From positions 27,792,362 through 27,856,361 of the forward strand of contig OX578140.1 of assembly GCA_951213105.1 (NCBI GenBank): a stretch of DNA of 64,000 nt, in the 5' to 3' direction. The translations under genes and the position numbers were made by a program. Source of the DNA: Amaurobius ferox (taxonomy: Eukaryota; Arthropoda; Arachnida; Araneae; Amaurobiidae). This document shows positions 47,645-60,114 of this stretch, piece after piece; positions within the stretch are counted from its first letter, which is position 1, and each line of letters begins with the position of its first letter. The notes under the pieces are model-generated. The model saw nothing but the letters and a program-made list of their open reading frames with translations. It ran no database searches and was not told the DNA's origin.

Positions 47645-48580
47645 TATGATGTGGGCAACACATGACTTTCCTTATATAATGCAATGAATTTCCTGCTTTT
47701 ACAGTTAAAAAAAATGTAATTCTTATAGTAAAGACATATATTCTTTCTAAGATATTGAATTTATTCAATTAGTCGTCATCTTCATTGATTGAGCGTCATT
47801 TTTATCGATTTAGCGAGATTTTCGTTAATTTGGCAACATTTAAGAAGTCGCCAAGTTGGCAACATTCCGCCAAATTTGTCGCCAAAATCTGGCCAAGCGT
47901 TATGGACGGAGAAATAAGATATTCTTATACCACGTAAATGAATATTGGCGCTCAAATACAAAAGTATTACTCAAAGTATCTTTTCTCATGAATGGAACGA
48001 GCTAGATCCACGAGAATGATGTCACCAAATTTATCGCAGGATATCACATATGAAAAGTGAACATGTTACTATATTTTTTTAATTTATGGGATTTTTTGAT
48101 AAATTTTTTTGAAAGATGTGCAATATCTCGAGAACGGATCATGCTAGCGTTCTAAAGTTTATGTCAATCGTTTTCTAAGGAAAAATTACATAAGAAATGT
48201 CTATTTGCGTAACTTTATTAAAGTTTTGATTGTTTGATTATTTTTTCAAAATTTCACTAAAAAATTTAGGGGTATTCTGAACCTTCGATTGCGTTTAAAA
48301 ACGATTGGCTTCCAGTATTCACGGATTGTGATTTTTGTATCAAATTTCATTCGAATCGCTCTGTTCGTTCGGGAGATATCGTCTACACAGGCTCACTGAC
48401 ATACACACACACACACACACACACATACTTTTTCACACACACACATACAGACATCACCTTAAAAATGTTTGATTCGTGATCAGGGATGCTTGAAACGTGC
48501 TCTCCCGTCGAAAACTCGAATTCGAATTTCCGACACCCTCACAATACTTTCCTTATACATTATGTATATAAGGAAAGTAA
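47645..48580 (-). repeat. F1 repeat, copy 7, inside F2
   Basis: A complete copy from TATGATGTGGGCAACAC to the hairpin ACTTTCCTTATACA...TATAAGGAAAGT (about 48546-48578), with a CA microsatellite at about 48400-48445. Flanking F2 sequence (TTTAAAATTAA before, AAATTGCTTC after) is contiguous in other F2 copies, so the ends of the insertion are well defined. Confidence 0.9.
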
Positions 48581-48692
48581 AAATTGCTTCAAATACTTCA
48601 GAAAATACTCTAACTATCTCATAAAATATATAAATAAAATTCAGCAAAATATGTTCGGTAGTTTTTTAATAAAAATTAAAACAATAATTGCA

Positions 48693-49001
48693 CCCATATT
48701 ATATGAGGGCGCGGTAGCCCATTGGTTAGCGCGCTGGAGTTGCACTCGGTAGGCCCGGGTTCGATTCCAGCCACTGCCAAAACTGCCGCCGTGTTCATGC
48801 GGAGTACGATCACGTTAAACATGTGGGTCCGAAAGTCCTTCCGAGAGGTTGGTGGTAGGGGAAGGAGGGTACGGTCCCTGTGGATGCCCCCCCACTGGGT
48901 TCCGGTCTAAATTGGGTGGCACTTCCCGACCGTCCAAACAGTTACCTTACACCTTTCTGGTAGGTCGGACGGTCTGGGTTTCAACAACCCATATTATATG
49001 A
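48693..49001. repeat. 14-bp target-site duplication around SINE S1
   Basis: CCCATATTATATGA is identical at 48693-48706 and 48988-49001; other F2 copies have only one such site. Confidence 0.9.
48707..48987 (+). mobile_element. tRNA-derived SINE (family S1), complete
   Basis: A 281-bp SINE with an RNA polymerase III promoter: A box TAGCCCATTGG (48715-48725) and a consensus B box GGTTCGATTCC (48758-48768). A tRNA-unrelated body follows (motifs CACGTTAAACATGTGGG, TTCCGGTCTAAATTG), and it ends GGTCTGGGTTTCAACAA. It is flanked by a 14-bp direct repeat CCCATATTATATGA at 48693-48706 and 48988-49001, the hallmark of LINE-mediated insertion. The target is F2 copy 5, so it is younger than that copy. 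Two full or near-full relatives and several tails occur in the window. Confidence 0.92.
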
Positions 49002-49772
49002 AGAGATCACGTGACCCACTTCAAAATAAAATATGGCATCCATCTTATGTTAAAATCGTGATTTTTCAAGTTCTTTTTAATTTATATGTAGTGTTATATC
49101 CGTTCTAAAACCGTTTTATATTTTATTTTATCTGTGCATCTATATACTGCGCTAGCGCAGTTATATTTTTGAGTTTAAATGTTGATCAAACTTTGATTAT
49201 TTCTACTACGAAGCCTAATTTTCACATATGGAGAATGATGGAGTATGTAAACACATCCAGATGTAAGATGAGGTATAAGAGTTCCTGAATTTTTTTAACG
49301 CATAATTATTTAGCTCCGGAGTCTCCAATATAGATGATATGAATGAAACATTAATTGATTTTACATAGAGAAACAGACAATTCTACTGTATTGTCTCTTT
49401 CAATGAAGTTATAGGCATGGAGTTAGAAAGTACTTTTATTTCCATAGTTATAAATTTTTAAGTAAAATAAATTATTGTAGTAATGTGATAATTTTAAAAA
49501 TATCGCCACTGAATGAAAGGAATGGAAAAAAGTTTATGAATTAAATATTCAATGCTTTTATGTAGAAGCGATTTATATTTCGATGACGTCCTTTGAAATA
49601 AGTGCATTTTTTTCCGATGAAGTTTTCAAATATAAAAATTATTGTAATATTGCGATAATTTTAAAAATATCACCGCTGAATGTATTGCGTTTTAGAGACG
49701 TTTAAATAAAATTGCTTTACTGTTGGAAAACGTGTCATAATCAATATTTTATGCAAAATTGATCTTTCTTAT

Positions 49773-51370
49773 TACTTCTGTCCCTTAAAATGCACAATAC
49801 CAATAGTGCGTTTTATCTGTGTAGTTTGTATTACCAATTTCACGATTACGAGCGATATATTCTTTAAGATTTTGTCCGAATGAAACAGATTGTCAAATAT
49901 TTTCCCTTTCAAATCGAGAAGAGGCTGCTTAAGTCTATTATTTTTGTTTTTCCCCAAGAGAGAGAATATGATTACTTCAGAAAACTTACTACTGACTTAG
50001 TATGTGTTGCAAATGCGCATACATCAGAAATTAAAATATTTTGAGACGTAGGATGTTGATCATAGGAAAATAATGACAACTAAATGTCGACACTTATGGT
50101 AAAGATATCAATAATCTTAAATGAATTCAAATCGGTGAAATTGTAATTCTTGTTCAAGATTCGATATAAAACCACTTGAAAATACTTTCTTTTATTAAAA
50201 ATACAGTTCTCAAATTTAACACATAATAATATAATATAAATTTTTGATCCACATCCTAAGATTGTTTCTTTAAATACGAGTATAATAAGTGCAATGCTTC
50301 ATGCGGGAAAAAACACTGATAAATTTAACTGCAACAAACATTAACTATGGAGATCTATCTTATTATTGGTAGTATTTTTGAACATTTTTTAACGAACTAA
50401 ACTCTATCCGTATTCTCAAGTCGTTGGTAATTTGTGAAAACACGTTCTTTTATTGAAATTTAACCTTTAAAACACTCATAAAATAATAAATTCAGTATAA
50501 ATGTTTTCAAAGACAATTGGCTATTACTGCTTATCTCTTTAAGCGTCTGCAACACTTTATGAACGATCTCGTAAGTGTATCCTGGTGATTTAAAGAAAAG
50601 TTAAAGGAAGTGATAATGTACAAAGTTAAAGTAGTTGGATTCAATATTATCGGCAGGGGTAGTTCTATTTTCCGATTATCCAGATAGGGAAAAATCATTG
50701 AGGGAATGTTTTACGTAAGAGATCAACCATGGTATGACGGGCATCTAATTTATTTATTGTTTTCTATAAAATCAAAATGTGTTTGTTGGTAGTGAAGTTC
50801 GTTTGACTAGGATACATTATTTAGTTTTTAAAATATTAGAAATTATTTGTTTTAATGCTAAGGGAAATTTTTTTCAATATACAAAGGCATTTCTTTATAT
50901 TACCATATTTAAAAAAAAAATTTCAGACAATTCGATGAATTTAATTAAAATTTATTTTCTGTAAATGAAACGTATTTACCACACATCTATTCCCACTCAT
51001 ATGCAAAAGTCCACTTCTCCCTATAACGATGCCCAGAAAGCAGGAAAAAGGACGAAATAGAAACATTTGATCTTCTATGCATTTGGTTGGAAATTAACAA
51101 AAATAAGGAGAACAAAAAAAAAAAGAATTTAATGAAAATTTTCTTTCGTTAGAATGCGAAGATATACACAAAAAGTTTTACCAAACTATAGAATTCTGCT
51201 AATCTCCCTTTATTGCATTAAGACGGAGTCATTTTATGAAACTCGTTTTTCTAAGATTTTTTTTTTCATCGCAAGTACTTTAAAGACGGGGAGGGGGGTT
51301 ATCCTCTCCCGAGCACTTCCCTAACCCTTGTATTTAAGTCATTTTTCGGAAGCGTCAAAATTAAAAAATA
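49773..51370. other. Unassigned AT-rich stretch
   Basis: No gene was recognised. 51141-51207 resembles 10000-10062, downstream of R3 copy a, so it may be part of a sixth R3 copy. Confidence 0.4.
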
Positions 51371-52278
51371 AACAAGACAGATCAATCAGTCATAAAGCAT
51401 TAATTACGAAATACTTTTCTATTGAAATGCAATTTTATTTAAACATCTCAATAATGAGATACATTCAGCATTGATATTTTTCAAATTATCACAGTACTGC
51501 AATAATATATTATGCTTAGAAACTTAAAACTTCATCATAAAAGGCAATTTCTATATAAAATCAATCAGTATTTCATTCATATCACTTACATTCCAGAAAT
51601 CAGAGCTGAAAAATTTTACGTGATAAAAACTCAGCAATTCTTATACAACTGACCTTGCAATCGCTTGATTTGTTTACATTCTATATACGTTAAAATTAGG
51701 CTTCGTTGTAGAAATAATCAAAGTTTAATGATCATTTAAAATAAAAATATTGCAATTGCTTTGATTCAGAATATAGACATACAAATAATATGCAAATATA
51801 AAGCGGTTTTATGACCAATGCAACACTAACTATAAATTTAAACGGTCATTAAAAATCAAGACTTTAACACAGTAAAAATGAAATGGATACCATATTTTTT
51901 TTTACACTGAGTCACGTTACATTTTCATATATCATGGTTGTAATTCTTATTTCAATTTTTATTTAAAATCTCCCTATCACATTTTGCTGATTTTCATTTT
52001 CACTTTTTATACCGTTTATAAGATAATTTAAATATTTCCTAAAATTTGGGTCCCATAGGTTTCAATGTAGTTAATTTTATCAACCCGGGTTAAATCCGAA
52101 ATTAATTGGGTGATATTATTCGTTTGTATTCCTATATGTTCTACACTCCGTGTGAACAACAACATACGTAAATTTCATTTTGATAAAGTCATTTTTACGT
52201 CAGTTATCGTGCGAACAGACCGACAGAATGAATGAACAGAGTCATAAAATCTTTACAACTATGTTGGAAAGTACTAAA
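51371..52278 (-). repeat. F2 repeat, copy 6
   Basis: It starts AACAAGACAGATCAATC and ends at the degenerate hairpin with AACTATGTTGGAAAGTACT. The middle is shortened. It contains the conserved CCCGGGTTAAA and GGTGATATTATT segments of F2. Confidence 0.8.
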
Positions 52279-52680
52279 ATACATATTGCGAATTATTTAA
52301 AAGCAAATAAACTAATATGAAAATATGTCCTCTAGATTTGGTTCAAAGATCATTACAAGGAACGTCCTCAGATCTTTCAGATGATCGTACTGAAGCTCTG
52401 CTGATCCGATACGAATTTCATGATTATCCAGTGCTTAGATTTTCCCTGTACAGAAGGTATGGATAGATAAATAAGCGGACGGGCAGACTAATATATTATT
52501 TTATTATATAAGATTATTATATTTAATCAATTCAATCAATTTAAGGAAATTTATGGGATGCCATTTATGATTCAATAAATGTCGTTACTTTAAGACCTCA
52601 CGATGATACAAATATTTTCTAGATAATTTATCCCTTTGCTGAATTGGCTCGTTGGTTCATTCAGTGGTGGATGATAGGAA
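52279..52680. other. Unassigned stretch
   Basis: AT-rich, nothing recognised. The 3' limit of the neighbouring SINE is not certain. Confidence 0.4.
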
Positions 52681-52975
52681 CTCCATATCTGCTCTTGCTG
52701 CTTGCAGTCACTGACGTTTTCGCTCGTTTTGGGGGTGTTCTGTTGGTCTTACAAATCCCCATGGTGCAGGAAAGCCTATACCAAGTCCAAAGATCCATGG
52801 CGAAGGGAAGTATGCAGCTTCACTTTGAACGAGGCTACACTAGGGCAGAAGACTGAGTTAACCTCAACATCACAACACCCATGCCCGCAGGTCGGACTCG
52901 AATCCACAACCAGGGAACCGAGCGATCACAAGGAAACGTCTGCCTCCTGACCGCTCGACCACCGCGTCGGCGAGG
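52681..52975 (-). mobile_element. Second SINE family (S2), tRNA-derived
   Basis: On the minus strand the head begins near 52975 with GCCGACGCGGTGGTCGAGCGG, then TCAGGAGGCAGACG, and a B-box-like GGATTCGAGTCC (52893-52904). The long gap between the boxes suggests a tRNA with a long variable arm (Leu/Ser type). A body with CACCATGGGGATTTGTAAGACC follows. The two frames across it on the plus strand are spurious. The 3' end is uncertain and no direct repeats were found. Confidence 0.65.
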
Positions 52976-55040
52976 AAATTCTACAATTTGGAATCAAATC
53001 TGATTCATTATTTCCTTTCTTCTATATGCTAACTCAGTTTAATCTCTCTATGCGTATTTTTGGCTGAATTAGGCGAGCATTTTCTTTCTTCGATCACAAT
53101 CCCGCTTAAGCGCATCTCACAAGCTTTGCTTGGCTCCATATATCCACGCTTTCATTTTTGGTACGTATCACCCCTTGGCAATTCTTACTTTGGTATCTGC
53201 TTCCGTAGCTGTCCGAAAATTGTATTTTATTGCTAACATCACCATAAATATGGGCAACTAAAATATACATTTTTGGCGCCAGCCATACGCCGTCATCTTA
53301 TTTTTGCTAAACGCACCTCTGTTTGCACAATGGCTTAGTTATAAGAGTTACATTAAACTTGTATACAGCATGGCATCACACTTATCAATTTTTATATAGA
53401 TCCAAATTTGAATTCAAATTTATAATTCATAAATGTATTTAAAGACCATTTTTTAACGTGTTATTTCTGAAGAATTTTTAATACATCGTGTTTACACTTA
53501 ATTTAAATAGTTTGCCAGTTTACATACTAAAACATGATATTTTAATATGTATATCATAATATTAACATGCTGAAATACCATTACTCCATAGGTGTATTCT
53601 TTTGTGAACTTCATATTACTCTTATAAATATAAAAAGAAAGAAAGAAATACCAAGAGACCCGCGAAATTAAGACATATTGATATCACTGTCCTCATTCTA
53701 TTAAAATTTATCCCACAGGCGATATTAAATTTTGAAAATATATATGAGCTCTATATTTTTCAAGCGAAATTTAATTATACGCAGCAAACTATCTTAAAAT
53801 TATGTTATATATCATTTTAACTTAATATCTTTGAAGCCGTTTCGCTGAAGAAACTACCCTTTGTAAGGATATTGTTTTATTCCAAACTGTTACAAAGTGC
53901 TCATACAATTTTATTACAAGATATTAAATCAAGAATATTAAAACTTGATGAATCTTCATGATATTCATCATTAAAATGTTATGTACTGTGTTTCAATCGC
54001 AAAAGGAGACTTACATTTTAATTTTAACAAGTATTCCTTAAGGAAATCGGGGAGGGGGGGGGGGGGCTCTTGTTTAATTATTCAAAGAAATAATAATTTC
54101 TAGCTACAAAGATTAAACACTATAAAGAAATTTATACCACCTTAAAATAATCTTTCTGTTATCATTTAACTGGTCACTTAATCATCACTTAATCATCATT
54201 TAATCATCACTTAACTGGCTATTTTCTAGATATAACTCAACAGCAAAGTTCAGACGTTAACTGATAAGCCATCAACTAAACTTCAGTGTACCAAACCTTT
54301 TAACCTAAAATGTCAGTCAAACCACTCTTCCAGCAACATTTCTACTTGACAAACATTTCTACAAGATACATTTTTCTTGTTTTAGGACGTAGCAAGTTAC
54401 TCCATATGTTCTATTTTGCTTTTTGTATGTCCATAGAAAAAGAACACAACTTTGGAGAGCTTATTTGATGCTTATATCTTTGCATAGTTGTTAAAGCGAT
54501 CTATAAATTCAGATGTATTGTATCATATAACCTATTGTTACAGGGATGGTAAGGAGATGAGCATACATGAATTCTAATCAGGAGATTCGCATTGAATGAA
54601 ATATGCAAGTAGCTGACCTATGGAAGATGGAAAAGCCCTGTAGAAAATATTTAGTTTCCGTTTAATTGCATAATTTAATTAGAATTTTTTGACCTGTTGA
54701 AACTACTGAGCTGCTGAAACTACTGGATCTGACTGATTTAGACTATTTTGGAACTTCAACACTGCTCTTTTAAAGAAAACCAGACGTATTTTAATCAGTG
54801 GATCCAATTTAAAGAATATTTTTAACTGCTACGAAACTGAATGAATGTGTGAATTCCTCACACACTGAATTACAACTCGATCACAGTAATAGATCAGATG
54901 TTCAGTTAGTTGATTGGTGCCGTGTCCTAGACTCATGGAAGGAATTTGACATTCTCTCGCTACCAGGTGGCATCGCACAAGAAGGTGCGTTTGAACTTCT
55001 GCCTCAGCTTTCCTAGTTTAAACTAGAATCCAGTGGGAGT
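52976..55040. other. Unassigned stretch
   Basis: A G-run (about 54048-54066) and a short ATCATCACTTA tandem (54180-54215) are present. No gene was recognised. Confidence 0.45.
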
Positions 55041-55044
55041 TACA

Positions 55045-56298
55045 TTCATGGGGACGTATTCCAATATGGCGGTGATCCACCTCCAGCCTTGATACAAGTT
55101 GTTAGCCGACGTGGCAATGATGTATAAAGTTGCCGGTATATTGTGTTCTGAGGGATGTCGTTCCAATTGACGAGCTAATTTGTCTACATTCTAGAATGGT
55201 GGCAATTGACGCTCCATCTCAGCCCCAAAGTGCTCAATAGGCGAGAGATCTGGAGATCTGGTTGGCCAAAGAAGTGTGTCGTAAGCATGCAGATAATTAA
55301 TAGAGAGGTGTGACGTGTGTGGCCTGGAATTATCTTGCTGAAAAACTAGTTCGGGGTGTCGCGGAAAGAATAGCAATACAGCGAATCGTAGAATGTTGGC
55401 AACGTACCGCTGTGCTGTGATCGTGTCACAGATCAAATGGGAGCGGCTATCGAACGAAAAGGCACCCCAGATCATAACTCCCGGTTGTCGGATCGTGTGG
55501 CGTATGACAGTAAGAACAGGATCCTGACGATTTCCGGTCTGTCTCCAGACACGTCTGCACTGGTCGTCGGGACTCAGTTCGAAACGACAGTTATCACTGA
55601 AGCCATCCGAACAATTCCACGTTGATCGGGCCTGGCACCATTGCAATCGCTGCTAACGGTGCATATTAGTCAACATACCGGTGCATATTGGTAGGCGGTG
55701 TAATGGGCGCCACGTGTATAGATTCCACTCCCGTAGCTTTCTATTAATGGTCCTGGTGGCCACTTCCGTGTTTGTCATACGTTGGATGATTGATAACGAC
55801 GAATCTCGTGCTGTCACAACTGCTCTGACAATCGCTCTGTCTCCCCGTTCTGTCGTCGCACTAGGCGGTCAGCTGTCCGCTGAAATCTGTCATTCCGGAC
55901 CCATTCCTACCAACATCGTCGAATTGCTGCATCGCTCCTACCCAAATGCCGAGCGATTCGTCAGTGTGCCCATTCAGCCTCATTCAGTCCGACCGCACGC
56001 CCTCTTTCAAACTCCTTCATATGCTCGTAGTGGTCGCAAATATGCCGTCGAGTCATTGTTACATTCAAGGTACTTAAACGCAATCGAAATCCACAGCACG
56101 TTTTGTTCCTGAAAGCGAGGTTCGCTCCTTATATACACCACCATGGTGCTCAGTTTCAATACGCTATAGTTCTGACTATTCATTCATTGGCTGCGAATTT
56201 TTGATCATTTGCATATTCGATCGAAAGATGTTTCCATGTAAAGTTTCTTTACTATCGGATTATTTTTCTGGGTGCGTCGATTTTTTTGTCTCAAAGTG
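55045..56298 (-). mobile_element. Decayed Tc1-like DNA transposon
   Basis: A minus-strand element whose right-hand end is CACTTTGAGACAAAAAAATC read on the minus strand (56298 inward), followed by TA (56299-56300). The matching left inverted repeat was not found, so the 3' side is probably lost or beyond recognition. It contains one broken transposase gene. Confidence 0.7.
55050..56056 (-). pseudogene. Tc1-like transposase, inactivated
   Basis: Tc1 transposases cut and paste their element using a DD34E catalytic triad. A start ATG at 56056 opens a helix-turn-helix region (MTRRH, then HYEHMKEFERGRAVGLNEAEWAH, then RIARHLGRSDAAIRR), broken by several stops. An uninterrupted stretch of 151 codons (55646-55191) covers the catalytic part: PGVMIWGAFSFDSRSHL, FQQDNSRPHTS (second D) and PTRSPDLSPIEHF (third acidic residue E). 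A C-terminal tail with RQLERHPSE is readable to about 55050. The first D region is damaged. The family is widespread in arachnids and insects. Confidence 0.85.
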
Positions 56299-56300
56299 TA

Positions 56301-57800
56301 TATCGTGTAGATACGAGGGTAGTTTTGGGCAGATCTGGAAATCAATCTGCAATTCCTCTGCATTGAGCCCTGGTCTATCCCTGCTCGGAATGTTTAGACA
56401 AAGATGAGTTTTGCAGCTCACTAAATAGACATATTGTCTTCCGACTTTAGGAAGTATGTTAAAGGGATTTCTTCGCTCTGTAAGCTTTGTGTAAATAAAT
56501 AAACAAATAAAAAGTAAAAAATACAACCCACTAACTTTTTCTAAATTTCCCTTTCTGTAAAGATATGTTTCTCCTCTCCACCTCACACCCTCTCTATTTT
56601 TAGCACTCCATTTTTGCTTTAGTGTTTTGGGTAATTAGCATTTCTAGTAAAATGGATTTTATTGATCTATATTTAATGATTGAAGAAACGTTCAATTTGG
56701 TAGTTACTGAGTTACTGAAGTGGTTGATACTAATTATGTTCTCTTAAAAATACCTAATACAGGAAAAGTACAGATATAAAACTGCGTACGTTTATATTTA
56801 TTTAAAGTATTAAAATATAATCCATATTTTATGACAATACCAAATGTCAAGATATACGTCGCCATATAACACATATCCTTAAGGCTCATTTTGAAAACAA
56901 TCATTGAGATGACAGAAACAAAAAATATATGATAAAATGCGGTATACATTATTGTTATGATTTGGGAATTTATATTTTAACGATTTATATACATATACTT
57001 TTGTATTACAATTTTACTATAAATTTCGTTTTTTACTGGGTATATTTATTCTTTTTACTGAAGGTGGATTTGTTTAGAATGGTATGCTAATAAAATTTAG
57101 AAAAATACAAGACATGATAGCTGATGTTTCTAGTAATTCCTTATAATTCCATAATTTATTTTGAGTTATGGATGTCAATAATCATCTTCCTGGATGTATG
57201 ACGAGGATGTGAACATAAATCAGAAAGAGGGCGCATTCTGTTATAAAGAAATTAATACACATTTTATAACTGTATAATTGTCTCACAGTTTTTACAACAA
57301 AATTTTATTACAATATACTTCAAGCATATACTGAAATTAAACTGAGTTAAAGTACCATGAGGATCACGTTGCATAATTTAACATGATAAATATCAGAGAC
57401 TTGAATACGTTAGTTATGTTTGAAGACATCTACTTTCATGACGGTATAATATTTCGATGAACATTCTTCTAACGGCTCAGGACAATATATTAATTGTTCC
57501 ATGATAGAATTGTTGGAAAGCTTGAAGAGAGTCGTATAGTAACTGATATTGCAAGCGTGGAATCCCAGAAATGTATCCAGGTCCTGTTCAGCATTTCAAA
57601 GAAATGAGAATAATTCCAAATTTTTGTTAGGAGATCATCAGGATTACAACCCGGAGCCTCAAATCAGAGTTTTGAATATAACAGTAAAACACAATCGAAG
57701 CACAAAGACGTGTTATCTTGCAAATATGCTTCAAACAAGCATATGGAGATTTCTCCAAAAAGTGTGGCAAGACGTATGTGATAAATTGAGCTACAGACTC
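56301..57800. other. Unassigned stretch
   Basis: No gene was recognised. Frames at 56260-56586, 56734-56949 and 57549-57803 have no family resemblance. Confidence 0.4.
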
Positions 57801-58076
57801 TAGGGCTCAGGGATTAGCGCTCGAGAATTGCATTCGATCGGTACGGGTTCGATTTCCGCCACTGTAAAAACTGCCGTTGTGTTCCCGCGGAGTACGATCA
57901 CGTTAAACATGTGGGTCCGTAAGTCTTTCCGAGAGGTTGATGGTAGAGGAAGGAGGGAAAGGTCGCTGTAGAAGCCTCCCCCCACTTGGTTCCGGTCTAA
58001 ATTGAGTGGCACTTTCCGGCCGTCCTAACAGATACCTTATACCTTTCTGGTAGGTCGGGCGGTTTGGATCGAAGAA
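57801..58076 (+). mobile_element. SINE S1, second copy (diverged)
   Basis: It matches the complete S1 copy over its length: B box GGTTCGATTTC (57846-57856), CACGTTAAACATGTGGG, TTCCGGTCTAAATTGAG and GGTAGGTCGGGCGG near the end. The A-box region is altered and no clear direct repeats were found. Confidence 0.85.
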
Positions 58077-58439
58077 GTATATGCTAGGTTGTTGTCTGCG
58101 TCCTTTCATCCAGAGCTCACCATCAAATGAGTTTTAGTGGTGTCGTATCCTTAAATATTGGACAAGAGTATGATTGGCTAATCACTTTACGGATCGGAGT
58201 TATTTTATTATTTACCCAAATTCTAAATTACACTGAATTAGGCATGGTAATTGTGTTTCTTACCATACCTAGAATGTTTTCGAAAGGGACAGATACGGCT
58301 GTGGTGTAGAGAAACGCTATGATACGATATTGATATGAAGTTCATAAATTTCATATTCACTTATTCTGTTAGCTGTATGCTAACTATGCTGTATGCGAAT
58401 AACTATTTCTACGGGCGATAATAACACACCACATCGTAC

Positions 58440-58506
58440 TTCTCCCGGCCATACTTTTTGCTGCTGAACGCCTCCGGGCCAGTCGTGTGGTCTGAGTCTT
58501 CAACAT
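58440..58506 (+). repeat. SINE tail, 5'-truncated, with target duplication
   Basis: A 67-bp piece, CTCCCGGCC through GGTCTGAGTCTTCAACAT, parallels the SINE tails at 4.1 kb. It is flanked by the perfect 10-mer CACATCGTAC at 58430-58439 and 58507-58516. Confidence 0.7.
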
Positions 58507-58516
58507 CACATCGTAC

Positions 58517-59234
58517 ACGAGCATTAAAAATGCAACCGGTGACTGTGTATATTAATCGAATCGGATAGCCATCATGAGTCCCAGATATCAATCCCATATA
58601 ACATATTTGGGACACGTCTGCTTAATTTTTTTTAAAAACAGAACCTTATACCTTCTCTAAAGCAAAATAGTTTTACCGATTAGCTTCTAAATAACTTGAT
58701 ACTATACATGTCATAGTGTCATAAACGCTGAAATGCAGTTTGATGTAAAAATATTCAGCACTAAAATGTGTGTCCGCACAGCTTTCTATAAGTACTATAC
58801 CTAATTTCTCGAAATGCCTCCTTTAAAGTTTGTAACATTTTACAAAATAAGAGTTAATTTCAGCGCATCCTATGATAAGATATCTGTGTAATATAATGTA
58901 TTATTATGCGAGTAATAAATTTATGTTCACATTTGTCATAAAAATGTTTTCATAGGCAACTAAAAATGCAGTTCGTTCTTAGGCTTTGCACACCACTGTA
59001 TAATATGTCATTTCCTACCTCGATTTAAAGCTTACATACAGATCATCTTCTAGTTACCAATAATTATTTAGAGTTATAACTCTATCTAGAATTAATTAGG
59101 AATATAGTTTTTTATTTACATCATAGAGCTACAGAGATTGTTTGGAATCATTAAAACTGATTTAGATCTAGATATTTAAGTGCTTATAGAGGGATTATTT
59201 CATTAGTAGGTTTTATCACTTTTATGTAAAAATT
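58517..59234. other. Unassigned AT-rich stretch
   Basis: Nothing recognised. Confidence 0.45.
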
Positions 59235-60014
59235 CACATTCTATGTGATTAAAAGTATCCATATATTTTGGATGTTAGAATGTTTTTCGAATTTCAACAC
59301 AAATACTTGTCAAAGTGTACTGTAACTTTGGCGATATGAAGAACATACTAGAACGCACACTTTCCAGTAGAGTTTCGGTGACTTTTGCATTTAGGGAACC
59401 ACCAAGAAATTGAAAAATGGGAAAAATATATTTGATCACCCTGTATTATAAAAAGCTGGAAATGATTTGTAACTTTCACAAAATAGTTAACTAGCTTTGT
59501 TGAATGTGTATAAGCATTTTCGTAAAACAAAACGTATATTCATAAAGATATAAACGTTTCTTTAAAAAAACACAAATTTTGTTACATGTTTTCTGCTTAC
59601 AATATTTATAGGTTTCAAACAAATTTCACGAAACTTACAGAACATTTGTCAACGTCCAAGAAAATATTATTCTTCAATTGAAAACTAAATCATTGAATAT
59701 ACAAGATATAAGCATTTGAAGAAACTAAGTTTTTACTGCGCAGACGCAAAACATAGGAATAGTTTTCTTTCATGATTTTGTAGTGAATGCTGTAGGGCAA
59801 CTTCTACAAAATATCCACTAGAATATCGTGAAAATTCACAAAGATATCGACGATACAGTGAACAGTTTTTCTTTGACTCTCTGAAAGTACCTGGATGATA
59901 AGGGGGTTTCCACAAATTTGACATTTTACAAATTCATCGGTCACCTCTGTTATGGAAAGGGACTTCGAAAAATCTACGTAAATAATGATGAAAAGCCTCC
60001 GGACACCCCTGTAA
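59235..60014 (+). repeat. Left long terminal inverted repeat
   Basis: The outer end is near 59235-59237, with TTTGGATGTTAGAATG at about 59267-59282. The inner end carries CTCCGGACACCCCTGTA (59997-60013). It mirrors the right arm with many mismatches and small indels. Confidence 0.8.
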
Positions 60015-60114
60015 GTGGAGGATTCTGCCAGTGACGTCAAATTGCTAGCTCTCAGATAAGTATAAAAGAAGTCAGACGGGTTAACAAATTTAATTTCAAA
60101 GCCAGAAAAGTAAA

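Larger units (their letters stand above)
47384..49772 (+). repeat. F2 repeat, copy 5, carrying an F1 and a SINE
   Basis: The hairpin begins at 47389. The TCTG run is near 47425, and the tail ends near 49772. An inverted F1 copy lies at 47645-48580 and a SINE at 48707-48987. Removing both restores a roughly 1.16 kb F2, comparable with copy 1. Confidence 0.85.

Noticed and set aside
48707..48780. A functional tRNA gene
   Set aside because: The A and B boxes are those of a tRNA-derived SINE: the body and target duplications follow, and acceptor-stem pairing is not maintained.
55681..56112. 143-codon plus-strand frame
   Set aside because: It is antisense to the Tc1-like transposase pseudogene, whose minus-strand motifs are unmistakable.
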